Part shown: piece after piece, positions 41,868 to 51,609 of the stretch | Numbering within the stretch: position 1 is the first letter of the stretch | How the letters are laid out: the number at the start of each line of letters is the position of its first letter | Source: Streptomyces scabiei 87.22 | GTDB taxonomy: Bacteria; Actinomycetota; Actinomycetes; Streptomycetales; Streptomycetaceae | Assembly (NCBI RefSeq): GCF_000091305.1 | Contig: NC_013929.1 | Coordinates: 2,480,001 to 2,544,000, forward strand | Reading direction: 5' to 3' | Length of the DNA: 64,000 nt | The notes under the pieces: model-generated | The model's database searches: none | What the model was told of the DNA's origin: nothing | The model's input: only the letters and a program-made list of their open reading frames with translations | Program-made: the position numbers and the translations under genes

Positions 41868-43238
41868 GTGGGTTTCTGTGACTTCCCCTTGGCAGACAAG
41901 CTGTGCGCCGTCGGCGACGCGGTGTCCTTCGCCTCGGACCCCGGCAAGGCCATCGGCGACTGGATGGCCAAGTCCGCCGGTGAACTGGCAGCCGCCGCAG
42001 CCGACCTGGCCGCCGAGGCGGTCAACACCACCACCAAGGTCGACCTGAACGCCGCATGGTTCCGCGACAACTACGAGATGCTGCTTCCGCTGGGCCTGGT
42101 CCTGCTGGTCGCGACGTTCTGCGCGCAGCTGGTCAGGGCCGCCGTCAAACGCGACGGACAAGCCCTCACACAGGCATTCACCGGCACCATGTCGGGCGTC
42201 CTGTTCGCATTCTGCGCCATCGCCCTGACCACGGTTGCCGTCGAGGTGGTCGACGCCGTCTCCGACGGCCTGTTCAAAGCCGCGAAGCTGGACATCGCGT
42301 CGGCGGTGCGCCGCATCGTCAAGGTGAACCAGATCGCCGGCCTGTCCGGACTGGGCTGGCTCGTCGCGGTCGTCGCCGGCCTCGGCGCCGCCATCGGCGC
42401 CTTCCTCTACTGGTGCGTGATGATGGTCCGCAAGGTCGGCATCCTCGTCATGGTCACCCTGGCGATCTTCGCCTCCGCCGGCGGCGGCTGGGAGGTCGCC
42501 AGGCGCTGGCGCAAGGGCTGGATCGAAGCCACCGCCACCCTCGTCGTCTCCAAGCTCTTGATGACCGTGATCTTCGTACTCGGCATCGCCGCCATGGGCA
42601 AGACCGAGGCCAAGGACGGCATCGCCGCTCTGGCCGACGTCATGTCCGGCATCGTGATCATGATCCTGGTGCTGCTGTGCCCGTACGCCGTCTTCAAGTT
42701 CGTGCACTGGGCGGCCGACGGCACCGACGGCGAGTCCATCCACCGGGCCGGTGGCGCCGGCGCCCAGATCGCCAGGGCCCACGCCGAGAAGGCCGCCCGC
42801 AAGGCCGCCGCCGCTGCGGCCACCGCCGGAACCGGTGGCGCTGCCGCCGGAGCAGGCGCCGCACCGCAGGGGCCCTACGCCGCTGGCGGAGACGGTTTCC
42901 CCGGCGACGTCGCCGCCAACCCGACCGGTGGAGGCGGAGAGGGCAAGGAAGGTTCACAGGGCGGCGGCTCGCCCGGTGGCGATGCCGTCAAGTCCGGTCT
43001 GGAGAAGGCCGTCCAGCCCGCACCGACGAGCGTGTCCGACGACACCAGCGGCCAGGTGGGCGGCAGCCTGGGGCCGGGCGGATCCGGCGCGAACGCCGCA
43101 TCCGGCCAGGGCGGCGGATGGCAGTCCACGCCGCCGACGACGACCCCGCCGCCGCAGGGCGCACCCCCGTCCTCCGGCTCACAGAGCGCCACGTCCAGCG
43201 GGGCGAGCGGACCGCCGCCGCCTCCGGCCGGCCGCTGA
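41868..43238 (+). CDS. VirB6/TrbL-like polytopic membrane protein (SCO6881 family)
   Basis: A 456-residue protein. About six TM helices in residues 65-275 follow an amphipathic N-terminus, and a 170-residue Gly/Ala/Pro tail ends it. Size and order before the SCO6880-like and VirB4 genes match the SCO6881-type channel subunit of Streptomyces integrative elements. It would form the inner-membrane channel. GTG start. Confidence 0.82.
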   Translation: MGFCDFPLADKLCAVGDAVSFASDPGKAIGDWMAKSAGELAAAAADLAAEAVNTTTKVDLNAAWFRDNYEMLLPLGLVLLVATFCAQLVRAAVKRDGQALTQAFTGTMSGVLFAFCAIALTTVAVEVVDAVSDGLFKAAKLDIASAVRRIVKVNQIAGLSGLGWLVAVVAGLGAAIGAFLYWCVMMVRKVGILVMVTLAIFASAGGGWEVARRWRKGWIEATATLVVSKLLMTVIFVLGIAAMGKTEAKDGIAALADVMSGIVIMILVLLCPYAVFKFVHWAADGTDGESIHRAGGAGAQIARAHAEKAARKAAAAAATAGTGGAAAGAGAAPQGPYAAGGDGFPGDVAANPTGGGGEGKEGSQGGGSPGGDAVKSGLEKAVQPAPTSVSDDTSGQVGGSLGPGGSGANAASGQGGGWQSTPPTTTPPPQGAPPSSGSQSATSSGASGPPPPPAGR

Positions 43239-43319
43239 TCCCTGTCCGACTCCCGGGGGCGGGACATGCACGCCACCCCCCGCCCCCGGGTTCCACCCGC
43301 GCCTCCAGGACCCGCCCCC

Positions 43320-44792
43320 TTGACTGATCTCTCCGTCACCCCGGTCACGGTGAAGTTCCCGCACCGGTCCCGCCGCGGCATCCTCCTCGGCCTCTCTCTG
43401 CCCCAACTCGTCCTCGTTTCGTGCACGTTGGCGCTGCTGCTGATGACGGTGATCTCCACCGGACTGCTCGGCGCCGTCGCCCTGGCCCCGCTGTGGGCGG
43501 CATCCGGTGCGCTCGTCGCAATCCGCCGGCACGGCCGCTCCCTGATCGACTGGGCGCCGATCGTCGCCCGCTACGCACACCGCCGCCGCAGGGGCCAGAC
43601 CCTCTGGCTCGCCCGGCCCGTCACCCGTCCCCGACAGGACGGCATCCTCCACCTGCCCGGCACCGCCGCCTCCCTCAAGGTGGTCACCCCCGGCGACTCC
43701 GCCAACCAGGCTGCGGCCGTGCACGACCCGCACCAACAGACCCTGACCGCCATCGCCCGCGTCAGCAGCCGTGCCTTCGCGCTCCTCGACCCCACGACCC
43801 AGAACCACAACGTCGGCAGCTGGGGACGCGCGCTCGCCGGCATCGCCCGCACCGGACACATCGCCACCGTCCAGGTGCTGGAACGCACCGTCCCCGACAG
43901 CGGCGACACCCTCACCCGCCACTGGACCCAGAACGGGCAGCCCCACACCCCCGTCGCCGGACAGATCTACTCCGAACTGGTCGCCTCAGCCGGCCCCGCC
44001 GCCGCCCCGCACGAGACCTACCTCGCCATCTCCCTCGACCTCAAAGCCGCCCGGCGCCTGATCAACCAGGCCGGCGGAGGGCTGCCGGGTGCCTTCACCG
44101 TCATGCAGCAGACCACCGCGTCCATCGCCCAGGCCGCCCGCAACGCCGGACTCCAGGTCACCGGATGGCTCACCTCCCGAGAGATCGCCGCCGTCATCCG
44201 CACCGCCTACGACCCGAAGGCGCTCGCCGCACTGCAGCAGTGGTCCGAAACCGGCCGCGCCGAGGCCGACCCCTCAGCCGCCGGGCCCGTCGTCCAGTTC
44301 GAGGAATACGACCGCCTCGCCACCGACTCCGCACGGCACGCGACGTACTGGGTGGAGAACTGGCCGCGCACCGAGATGGGGGCCGGGTTCCTGCACGGGA
44401 TCATGTTCACGGCCGGCGTGCGCCGCAGCCTCTCCCTGATATACGTGCCGCAGGGGCTCGAGTCCGCGCTGCGGGACGTCCAGCGGAAGAAGGCGGCGAT
44501 CATCGCCGATGCCAACGAGCGCGCCCGCCGCGGGCAGGTTGACAGTGAGGAAGACTCCGTCGAGTACGCCGACGTCAAAATGCGGGAACGGCAGCTCATC
44601 GCCGGGCACGCGGACGTCGCCCTGACCGGCCTGGTCACCGTCACCGCCGAGACCGACGCCCTCCTGGACACGGCCTGCGCACAGATCGAGACCCACGCCG
44701 TCACCTCGGGCGTCGACCTCCGTCGGCTGAACTATCAGCAGCCGGACGCCTTCGCCCTCACCGCGCTCCCGCTCGCCCGCACCGCCCTGTGA
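43320..44792 (+). CDS. SCO6880-family transfer protein
   Basis: A 490-residue protein. Two N-terminal TM helices (LSLPQLVLVSCTLALLLMTVISTGLLGAVALAPLWAAS), then a PrgI-like segment, and a long soluble part with the VirB4 N-terminal-like text (TYLAISLDLKAARRLINQAGGGLPGAFTVMQQTTASI). TTG 43320 was chosen; AGGA lies 10-14 nt upstream. It functions with the VirB4 ATPase encoded downstream. Confidence 0.82.
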   Translation: MTDLSVTPVTVKFPHRSRRGILLGLSLPQLVLVSCTLALLLMTVISTGLLGAVALAPLWAASGALVAIRRHGRSLIDWAPIVARYAHRRRRGQTLWLARPVTRPRQDGILHLPGTAASLKVVTPGDSANQAAAVHDPHQQTLTAIARVSSRAFALLDPTTQNHNVGSWGRALAGIARTGHIATVQVLERTVPDSGDTLTRHWTQNGQPHTPVAGQIYSELVASAGPAAAPHETYLAISLDLKAARRLINQAGGGLPGAFTVMQQTTASIAQAARNAGLQVTGWLTSREIAAVIRTAYDPKALAALQQWSETGRAEADPSAAGPVVQFEEYDRLATDSARHATYWVENWPRTEMGAGFLHGIMFTAGVRRSLSLIYVPQGLESALRDVQRKKAAIIADANERARRGQVDSEEDSVEYADVKMRERQLIAGHADVALTGLVTVTAETDALLDTACAQIETHAVTSGVDLRRLNYQQPDAFALTALPLARTAL

Positions 44793-44898
44793 GCCGGCCC
44801 CATCCCCGCCGGCCGGCACCCTGGCCCGCTGCTCTTCGATCACCCGTGACGGACCATCCGTCACCGCCCCTGCCTCCCGGCGGGAAGGACCACCACCT

Positions 44899-45360
44899 TT
44901 GACCTCTCGTACACCACCGGACGATGCGCACCCCTACCTCCGCGCCGCGAGCGCCGGAGTCCGCCACCACACCCGCGCATGGGCGCCGTCGGACGCGAAC
45001 CCGCTCCGGCCGGCGGACCGCCTGCATCTCGATGTGCTCCACGCCCACCTCACCGCCCTGCACCAACTCCTGGACCACCTCGCCGAAAGCACCCAGCCGC
45101 CGCACCCCACCGCCGGCCGCCACCTGGCCACCGCGCACACCCGCCTCTGGCAGGCCGCCAGCGAGGTCCACTCCGCCTTCCACCTGCTGCCCAGCAACGC
45201 AGCAGCACAAGCCGAGGCGAGCGCGTGCCATCCCGAACGGCTGCCCGAGGGACCGCCCGTGCTGACGGTCTGCCAGCGCCACCTCGCCGCCGGACACAGC
45301 ATCCGCCGCAAGACCACCCCCACCGATCTCCGCCCGCGCACCACGGCCTGCGTGCGATGA
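44899..45360 (+). CDS. Hypothetical protein in the transfer operon
   Basis: A 153-residue protein. TTG 44899 has AAGGA 9 nt upstream. Helical, His-rich (HLDVLHAHLTALHQLLDHLAE...HLATAHTRLWQAASEVHSAFHLL). Two cysteines near the C-terminus. It sits between the SCO6880-like and VirB4 genes. Family unknown. Confidence 0.6.
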   Translation: MTSRTPPDDAHPYLRAASAGVRHHTRAWAPSDANPLRPADRLHLDVLHAHLTALHQLLDHLAESTQPPHPTAGRHLATAHTRLWQAASEVHSAFHLLPSNAAAQAEASACHPERLPEGPPVLTVCQRHLAAGHSIRRKTTPTDLRPRTTACVR

Positions 45361-45388
45361 GCACCACCCGCAGAATCGAGGGCCACCG

Positions 45389-46894
45389 ATGAGCCACCGG
45401 CCCGCCCGCCGCGCCTCCGCCAGCCCGCTCTTCACCCCTCACGCCACCGACCGCGCCGGCCGCAAGGCCGCCCGTCGCCAGCTCGCCGAGGCCACCGCCA
45501 AGGCCCGCGCGGAAGCCAGCGCCCACCAGAGGGAGAGCACATCCGCCGAGCACGAGATACCCCCCGCGCTCTACCCACCGAGCGGACGCCCCGGGCTCGC
45601 CTCCGCACGTGGAAACCGGCTGAAGCTGCCTGCGCACCGCATGACGACGGCGGTGGCCGCCGGCGCGTATCCGTTCCTGGCCGAGGGCGGACTCGGCGCC
45701 GAGGGCATCTACATCGGGCGCGACGTCCACGCGGAAGCAAGCTTCGTCTTCGATCCGTTCGCGCTGTACGGCCGCGTCGAGGGATTCACCAACCCGAACC
45801 TCTTGCTCGCCGGGGTGATCGGCCAGGGCAAGAGCGCGCTCGCCAAGAGCTTCGCGCTGCGTTCGGTCGCCTTCGGATACCGCGTCTACGTGCCGTGCGA
45901 CCCGAAAGGCGAATGGACGCCGGTGGCGCAAGCCCTCGGCGGCCGGTCCGTCGCTCTCGGCCCCGGGCTGCCCGGGCGGCTGAACCCTCTGGACGCGGCA
46001 CCGCGCCCTCAGAGCGTTGCGGAGGCCGACTGGGTCGGCGAGATCCGCAAACGGCGCCTGCTCCTGCTCGGCTCCCTGGCCCGGACGGTCCTGGGCCGGG
46101 ACCTAATGCCCATGGAGCACACCGCCCTGGACGTCGCCCTGGACTCCGTCGTCACCCGCGCCGCCGCCACCGGCCGCACCCCGCTCCTCGGCGACGTCGC
46201 CGCCACCCTCAACAACCCCAGTGCGCTCGACGAAGCCGCCGGGATGATGTCGGGCCAACTCGGCGACGCTGCCCGCGACCTGGCCCACGCGATGCGCCGC
46301 CTCGTCCACGGTGACCTGGCCGGCATGTTCGACGCCCCCTCCACCGTGAGCTTCGACCCGACCGCGTCGATGCTCACCATCGACCTGTCCCGGCTCGGCG
46401 GCTCCGGCGACGACACCGCCCTCGTCCTGGCGATGACCTGCGCGAGCGCCTGGATGGAATCCGCCCTCTCCGATCCGTCCGGCGGCCGGCGCTGGATCGT
46501 GTACGACGAGGCGTGGCGGTTGATGAGACACGTCGGGCTGCTCCAGCGCATGCAGGCCCAGTGGAAGCTCTCCCGCGGCCTCGGCATCGCGAACCTCATG
46601 GTGATCCACCGGCTGTCCGACTTGCTCACCGCCGGCGACGCCGGATCACAGGGGCGCGCCCTGGCCGAGGGACTCCTCGCAGACTGCTCCACCCGCATCA
46701 TCTACCGCCAGGAGACCGACCAACTTAACGCCGCGGCCTCGCTGCTCGGCCTGACCTCCGTCGAAATGGACGCCATCGCCCACCTCAACCGTGGGCGTGG
46801 CCTGTGGAAAGTCGCCGGACGATCTTTCATCGTGCAGCACCTCCTGCACAGCCACGAGCTGGCGCTCTTCGACACCGACGCTCGCATGCACTGA
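45389..46894 (+). CDS. VirB4-like conjugation ATPase
   Basis: A 501-residue protein. Walker A GVIGQGKSA (142-150), Walker B RRWIVYDEAW (about 370), and the VirB4 signature around LLQRMQAQWKLSRGLGIANLMVIHRLSDL. It lacks the N-terminal domain, which is supplied by the preceding SCO6880-like protein. It powers substrate export and channel assembly. Confidence 0.92.
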   Translation: MSHRPARRASASPLFTPHATDRAGRKAARRQLAEATAKARAEASAHQRESTSAEHEIPPALYPPSGRPGLASARGNRLKLPAHRMTTAVAAGAYPFLAEGGLGAEGIYIGRDVHAEASFVFDPFALYGRVEGFTNPNLLLAGVIGQGKSALAKSFALRSVAFGYRVYVPCDPKGEWTPVAQALGGRSVALGPGLPGRLNPLDAAPRPQSVAEADWVGEIRKRRLLLLGSLARTVLGRDLMPMEHTALDVALDSVVTRAAATGRTPLLGDVAATLNNPSALDEAAGMMSGQLGDAARDLAHAMRRLVHGDLAGMFDAPSTVSFDPTASMLTIDLSRLGGSGDDTALVLAMTCASAWMESALSDPSGGRRWIVYDEAWRLMRHVGLLQRMQAQWKLSRGLGIANLMVIHRLSDLLTAGDAGSQGRALAEGLLADCSTRIIYRQETDQLNAAASLLGLTSVEMDAIAHLNRGRGLWKVAGRSFIVQHLLHSHELALFDTDARMH

Positions 46895-46909
46895 AACCGC
46901 AAAAGGCTC

Positions 46910-47479
46910 ATGAAACCCGATATCCAGCGCGAACTGATACCGCGCGACGACACCCTCCACCTTATCGGCGCACTCAACGCGATGAAGGCCAAGTTCTCCG
47001 ACAGCGCCCAGAAGTGGGAACTGCTGGACGAGAGCGGCCACGTGCCGGCCGAGCCCTCCTGCACCGAGCTGCTCCAGCACGCCACCGGTGCGCAGGACCT
47101 CTCCCGCGAGGTCCTCCGGCTCACTGCCGAGTTCGCCGCGAGCCCTCACAGCACGAACCGCGCAGGCCGCGCCACCCTGGCCCACCTCGCGACGGCGGGC
47201 ACCCTGTCGGCCCACGCGACATCGCACTTCGCGGAGACTGCAGAGACTGCCCTCGGTCTGCCGCTCCCCTCCAGCCCAACCGACCCTTACTACCTCAAGA
47301 ACCGCATGGTCATCGACCACGCCACGGCCCGCGCCTACCTGCGGCGCACCTCGCAGGCCCTCCGCGACGCGGCCAAGGAACTCGACGACCACCTCGACTT
47401 CCACCGCTTCTTCCGCGCGCCCTCCCACCGCGAGAGCCCCGTGCCACCGCCGCCCCAACAGAGCGGTCGCCACCGCTAA
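46910..47479 (+). CDS. Hypothetical helical protein
   Basis: A 189-residue protein. Helical (IGALNAMKAKFSDSAQKWELLDESGH), then YYLKNRMVIDHATARAYLRRTSQALRDAAKELDDHLDFHRFF. Ends in a Pro-rich basic tail. Begins 15 nt after virB4. No family recognised. Confidence 0.65.
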   Translation: MKPDIQRELIPRDDTLHLIGALNAMKAKFSDSAQKWELLDESGHVPAEPSCTELLQHATGAQDLSREVLRLTAEFAASPHSTNRAGRATLAHLATAGTLSAHATSHFAETAETALGLPLPSSPTDPYYLKNRMVIDHATARAYLRRTSQALRDAAKELDDHLDFHRFFRAPSHRESPVPPPPQQSGRHR

Positions 47480-47513
47480 CCCGGGCCGCTCCCGCCTCTT
47501 CACAAGGAGTCCC

Positions 47514-47759
47514 CTGAACCGCCCCGCCCACTTCAGCGACGCCGACTGGGCCGAGTACCAGCAGTGCCAGGCCGAGCACGACGACCTCATGGCGCAGCTC
47601 GCCGACCGCGAAGCCCAGATGGAACACGGCCTGATCGCCACGTACGACGAGTACGAACTCGATTTCAGTCCGGTGCCGAAGCCGGAAGCCACCCCCGCTC
47701 GACGGACGCCTCCGCCGCACCGCACGCCGACCTCCCGCAGGAGGAGCCGTGGCCGCTGA
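47514..47759 (+). CDS. Small hypothetical protein with probable CTG start
   Basis: An 81-residue protein. CTG 47514 lies 4 nt after AAGGAG, and no ATG, GTG or TTG in frame is near this site; the first one, ATG 47589, would cut 25 residues and has no ribosome site. The protein is acidic (HFSDADWAEYQQCQAEHDDLMAQLADREAQMEH), then basic. It overlaps the next gene by 11 nt. Confidence 0.5.
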   Translation: MNRPAHFSDADWAEYQQCQAEHDDLMAQLADREAQMEHGLIATYDEYELDFSPVPKPEATPARRTPPPHRTPTSRRRSRGR

Positions 47760-48684
47760 CGGCACGAGTACCCCAGACGCCCGCCGCGCGGCTCCGCTCG
47801 CGCCGCTCCCCGACCATCGCAACGTGGACACCCCGTGGTGGCAGGAGCTGTGGCGCCGCCACGTGCACATCACCACACCGCTGCGAGAGCGCGGGCTGGA
47901 GTGCGACATCGAGTTCGGCCTCAGCGCCTACATCGTGCGCGTGTCGCTCCCCGACGACAGCTACCTGATCATCAGCCCGCCGCAGGAACCCCCCTCCGAG
48001 CGCCCGCCGGGCGACCCTGAGGGCTGGATCGCAACCCGCGAGCACCCCGACGACCAGGAGCTGTTCGAGGTCGTCTACGACTCGGCTCCCTCCGACGACC
48101 CCGGTGGCCCCCAGCGGCCCGAAGGGCGCCACGGCGGCAACGCCCAGCCCCTCATCGAGGCGATCGACCATCGCCTCGCCCAGCTCGGGCTGCTGCCACA
48201 TCCCCCCTCGCCCACCACAGACCCCCACGTGCTCCCGGCTACGCCGGTGCTCCACGGGCCGGAGGCCCCGGACGTCCCCGGCACTTCAGACCGCGCACCT
48301 GTCTACATCTACGGCGACGCGATGCTCGCTCTGACCGACCGGCTCAACGGAGCCGAGTCACACGCGGACGCCGCTGCCCTGCTGCACCAGATTCTGGATC
48401 CGGTCAACGGCCTGCTCGAACGGCTCGGTGAGTTCTTCGAAGCAGCCGGGGAGAAGGCCAAGGAAGCCGAGGAGGACGACGGCTTCGACCTGTCCTACGA
48501 CCTCGCCGACGCCGCCGCCGAGATCCGCAACCTCGCAGAGGTGCTGCACATGGCCGAGGACCGGATGCGGGCCCTGACCCCGCTCGTGCCGGCGCCGCGG
48601 CTCCCCTCCACCCCGTCCCTTCCACCGCGAGCCCTCCCGTCGACGCCACCGAAGACCGCACCAACGACCAGGCGTACGCGCTGA
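47749..48684 (+). CDS. Hypothetical protein
   Basis: A 311-residue protein. GTG 47749 has AGGAGG upstream. A strand-rich N-terminal part (HVHITTPLRERGLECDIEFGLSAYIVRVSLPDDSYLIISPP), a linker, and a helical C-terminal region (ALLHQILDPVNGLLERLGEFFEAAGEKAKEAEEDDGF...AAEIRNLAEVLHMAEDRM). Unknown family. Confidence 0.6.
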   Translation: MAADGTSTPDARRAAPLAPLPDHRNVDTPWWQELWRRHVHITTPLRERGLECDIEFGLSAYIVRVSLPDDSYLIISPPQEPPSERPPGDPEGWIATREHPDDQELFEVVYDSAPSDDPGGPQRPEGRHGGNAQPLIEAIDHRLAQLGLLPHPPSPTTDPHVLPATPVLHGPEAPDVPGTSDRAPVYIYGDAMLALTDRLNGAESHADAAALLHQILDPVNGLLERLGEFFEAAGEKAKEAEEDDGFDLSYDLADAAAEIRNLAEVLHMAEDRMRALTPLVPAPRLPSTPSLPPRALPSTPPKTAPTTRRTR

Positions 48685-48716
48685 TCCACTCCCTCCCGCA
48701 GATCCTTGGAGCCCCC

Positions 48717-49772
48717 ATCCGCACCGCTCGCCGTACCCTGCCGCTGTTCGTCGGCGCCGCCTGCCTCGCCCTGGCGCTCACCGGCTGCACTGACGAAGAC
48801 GGCACCGCCCACGCCCGGCAGACCCCCAGTGCCAGCACCACCCCGAAGCCCGCACCGGCCCTCACCGCCGGCCTGGCCCGCGACGTCATCGCCCACTACT
48901 CGAAGATCAACAACGAGGCCAACGCCGACCGGAACCGCGCCCTGCTCGACACGGTCGAGGACGGACCGCTGTACGCGATGTCCGTCTCGGACTACACCGA
49001 GTCCGAAGGACTCCCCACGGCGGACCGCCAGCCGTACAAGCCGTGGTCCTACGACTCCGCGAACGCCAAGCTGTACATCCCGCGCCTGGCCGCCGGACAG
49101 GACCGCTGGTTCGTCGCCGCGCTCTCGGACCAGAAGGGCAAGGCCCCCTCCCGTCTGGGGGTGTTCGCCGAACGGCCCCAGCACAAGCGCTGGGAGCTGG
49201 TGTCCGTCGTCGACCTCGACGGCCAGAAGCTGCCCGGCATCGCCCTCGATCAGGACGGGTACGCGAGGGCCGTCGCCGCAGACGGCAACAAGCAACTGGC
49301 GGCCGGCGCCGGCCCGCTGCGCGCCGCCGTGCTCGACAACTTCGCCACCGGAGGCTCGAGCACCGGGACGAAGGTCTTCGCGCCGACCAAGGCGAGCAAG
49401 CAGCAGATCGAGATCCACGACAAGACCGGCGCCCGCTTCGGGAACCAGGGCACCACCGTCTTCGCCGGCGCCGCCAACCGCTACAAGGACGCCTACGCCC
49501 TCAAGACCACTGACGGCGGTGCGCTGATCTTCTTCTCCCACACGCACACCCAGACCGATGCCGTCGCGCACTCCGGCCTGCAGATCAACCCCGGCAAGGA
49601 CGACCGGGCCTGGCTCCACGACGTGCCCCGCACCTCCATCACGTACACGTTCGTGTGCAACGACGCCGCCGCCGTCCCCGTGAAGCCCGGACCGTCCCGG
49701 CTGATCGGCTACATCTGCGCTCGCACCGACGCCTCCGGCCCCCCGGTCGCCGCGTGGTCGGACCGCGCGTAG
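48717..49772 (+). CDS. Secreted lipoprotein with non-standard start (ATC)
   Basis: A 351-residue protein if started at ATC 48717, 5 nt after GGAG. The N-terminus is then IRTARRTLPLFVGAACLALALTGC, a lipoprotein signal with lipobox LTGC. The only other in-frame options are CTG 48681, which overlaps the previous stop, and ATG 48978, which would remove the signal. The mature domain is repeated strand-rich (GLAAGQDRWFVAALSD; TKVFAPTKASKQQIEIHD). A cell-surface transfer factor is plausible. Confidence 0.6.
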   Translation: MRTARRTLPLFVGAACLALALTGCTDEDGTAHARQTPSASTTPKPAPALTAGLARDVIAHYSKINNEANADRNRALLDTVEDGPLYAMSVSDYTESEGLPTADRQPYKPWSYDSANAKLYIPRLAAGQDRWFVAALSDQKGKAPSRLGVFAERPQHKRWELVSVVDLDGQKLPGIALDQDGYARAVAADGNKQLAAGAGPLRAAVLDNFATGGSSTGTKVFAPTKASKQQIEIHDKTGARFGNQGTTVFAGAANRYKDAYALKTTDGGALIFFSHTHTQTDAVAHSGLQINPGKDDRAWLHDVPRTSITYTFVCNDAAAVPVKPGPSRLIGYICARTDASGPPVAAWSDRA

Positions 49773-49853
49773 ACGTCCTCTCCCACGCGGGCCGCCCGCC
49801 ACCTTGATGGCCGACGAACGTCCCCCACCCCACTGCTCGAACCGGAGAGTTCC

Positions 49854-50444
49854 CTGTCCACACGCTCCTTCATCGCCCGCCCCACCGACGGAACGGGGTA
49901 CAGCGGCATCCACGTCCAGCTTGACGGCGTGCCCAGCCACCACCTGCCTCTGCTCCTGGCCGCCTATCAGCACAAGTTCGGGCGGAACGTGGAGGCCATG
50001 TCCCGGCACCTCATCGACGACGTCGCCGTCGGCTGGGACGAGCTGGGCACCGATCTCCTCGACGACGCCCCGCCCGCGCTCGTGGCCGCGCTGACCGGCG
50101 GCGAGCACTGGCCCAGCCGCACCCTCGACCACCTGATCACCCCGGACGGCTCCCCGCCGCGGCGCATGTCGGTCACCGCCTATACCGCCGACGAGCAGGA
50201 CATGCAGTGGGGGTACATCCTGCACAAGGAGGGCATCGAGGTGATCAGCCTCCTCCACGAGGACATCGGACCGGTCGTGGACTGGGCCATCGACCCGCGC
50301 ACCGCCTTCAACGACTACCCGGCGGCCTGGTCTTCCCTCGACCCCGTACCGGTTCTCCGGGCATCTCGCAGCGCGCCGCCCCCGAGCGCTCCCGCCGCCG
50401 CCCCGGCGAAGGCCGGCAACCCGCGCCCCGCCACGCGCCGCTAG
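49854..50444 (+). CDS. Hypothetical protein with probable CTG start
   Basis: A 196-residue protein. CTG 49854 follows GGAGAG by 5 nt and gives STRSFIARPTDGTGYSGIHVQLDGVPSHHLPLLL. Otherwise GTG 49929 has no ribosome site. Core: YQHKFGRNVEAMSRHLIDDVAVGWDELGTDLLDDAP and MQWGYILHKEGIEVISLLHEDIGPVVDW. Unknown family. Confidence 0.55.
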   Translation: MSTRSFIARPTDGTGYSGIHVQLDGVPSHHLPLLLAAYQHKFGRNVEAMSRHLIDDVAVGWDELGTDLLDDAPPALVAALTGGEHWPSRTLDHLITPDGSPPRRMSVTAYTADEQDMQWGYILHKEGIEVISLLHEDIGPVVDWAIDPRTAFNDYPAAWSSLDPVPVLRASRSAPPPSAPAAAPAKAGNPRPATRR

Positions 50445-50470
50445 TCCCCCTCGTCTCCCCGGAGCCTTCC

Positions 50471-51235
50471 CTGCCCCCGCACACCACGCCCTTGATCACC
50501 GTCGTCATCGCCAGCCGCCTGCGCGAAGACCGGCTCGACCACCTGACCGCCATGCACGCCAGCCTCACCCGGCAGTCCGTGCCGTGGGAGGCCGTGATCG
50601 CGATCGACGGCGCCTCTCCAGACCGCCTGCCGACCCCGCTCGCGCAGGACCCTTGCGTCCGCACGCTGGTGCTGCCCCGTCCGGTCGGGGCCGCCTGCGC
50701 CCGGAATCTGGCCCTAGCCCACGTCCGTACCCGGTACACGAACTGGGCGGACGACGATGACGAGTTCACCGACGACGCCATGTCCGTACGGCTGAACACC
50801 CTGGAATCGACCGGGGTGGGCTGGTGTGCGGGATGGAGCGAGGACCAGCACTCCGACGGCTCCACCACCCTGTGGCGATGTCCCACACCGCCCGGCCGCC
50901 ACGAGGCCGGCGACGTGTGGACGTACTGGAAGTCCCCGGCGGACACCATCCCCATCGGGCCGACCACGATCCTCGCCCGCACCGACCTCGTGCGCGCCGC
51001 TCCGATGGGCGGACTCGTCCAGGGCGAGGACTACTGCGCGGCTCTCGGCGTGACCGCTCTCGCGCCCGGAATCCTGCTGCCGGTCCCCGTATACAGATAC
51101 CGCAAATGGGACGGGCAGATGACGGCCCAGGTCGGGTATGACCAGCTGGAGGCGGCGGCCCGGGAGCACGCCTGGGCCTACGGCCGCAGCCTGCGCGCCG
51201 TCCTGCACCGCGGTGAGGACGAGGTCGATGGGTGA
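50471..51235 (+). CDS. Family 2 glycosyltransferase-like protein, probable CTG start
   Basis: A 254-residue protein. Rossmann-type GT-A start ITVVIASRLREDRLDHLTAMHASL, then VGAACARNLALAHVRT, the DxD-like DDDDEFTDD, and a late GGLVQGEDYCAALGV. CTG 50471 lies 6 nt after GGAG; TTG 50492 is a possible second start without ribosome site. A glycosyltransferase inside a conjugation operon is unusual. Ends 8 nt into the next gene. Confidence 0.75.
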   Translation: MPPHTTPLITVVIASRLREDRLDHLTAMHASLTRQSVPWEAVIAIDGASPDRLPTPLAQDPCVRTLVLPRPVGAACARNLALAHVRTRYTNWADDDDEFTDDAMSVRLNTLESTGVGWCAGWSEDQHSDGSTTLWRCPTPPGRHEAGDVWTYWKSPADTIPIGPTTILARTDLVRAAPMGGLVQGEDYCAALGVTALAPGILLPVPVYRYRKWDGQMTAQVGYDQLEAAAREHAWAYGRSLRAVLHRGEDEVDG

Positions 51236-51571
51236 GGCGCAGATCATCCTGTCGCACAGCCCGGAGTCGGGCCTCGTCGCCATCGCCTCAGGCGAGCAGT
51301 ACCCGTGGGCGCGCACCACCCTCGCCGCAACGCTGTCCCGCCTGTCCGGCACCCGTGACCGATGCCGAGACCCTGCTCGCCGAGGTCGTCCACGGCGGTC
51401 CTGCGCCGTCGCAAGGCCGCGCTTGGCCGGCCATCGAGACCTGGGCGCAGCGACGGCGAGATCTTCCGGCGCCAAGCCCTCGTGAGCGCACCCCACCGCC
51501 GCCCCGTCCTCCCCGTCGCCGCGCCGGTCCGCCCCCTCCACGCGGCCCGTCCCGCGCACCGCAGCCACTGA
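51228..51571 (+). pseudogene. Frameshifted small gene (GF...YRL family relative)
   Basis: ATG 51228 reads MGEAQIILSHSPESGLVAIASGEQYPWARTTLAATLSRLSG, a good protein. The sensible continuation PVTDAETLLAEVVHGGPAPS is in the next frame, and the end DGEIFRRQALVSAPHRRPVL...PAHRSH is in the third. Two single-base shifts, near 51350 and 51450, are implied. Either real decay or errors in the sequence. Confidence 0.5.
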
Positions 51572-51609
51572 CAGCTCCACCCCGACAACGTCAGGAGAAC
51601 CCCGCCCCC

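Noticed and set aside
41007..42782. 591-codon minus-strand frame opposite the VirB6-like gene
   Set aside because: Gly/Asp/His-rich shadow. The plus-strand protein has TM helices and operon context.
48495..50258. 587-codon minus-strand frame
   Set aside because: Shadow of two plus-strand genes. The plus frames have lipoprotein and ribosome-site evidence.
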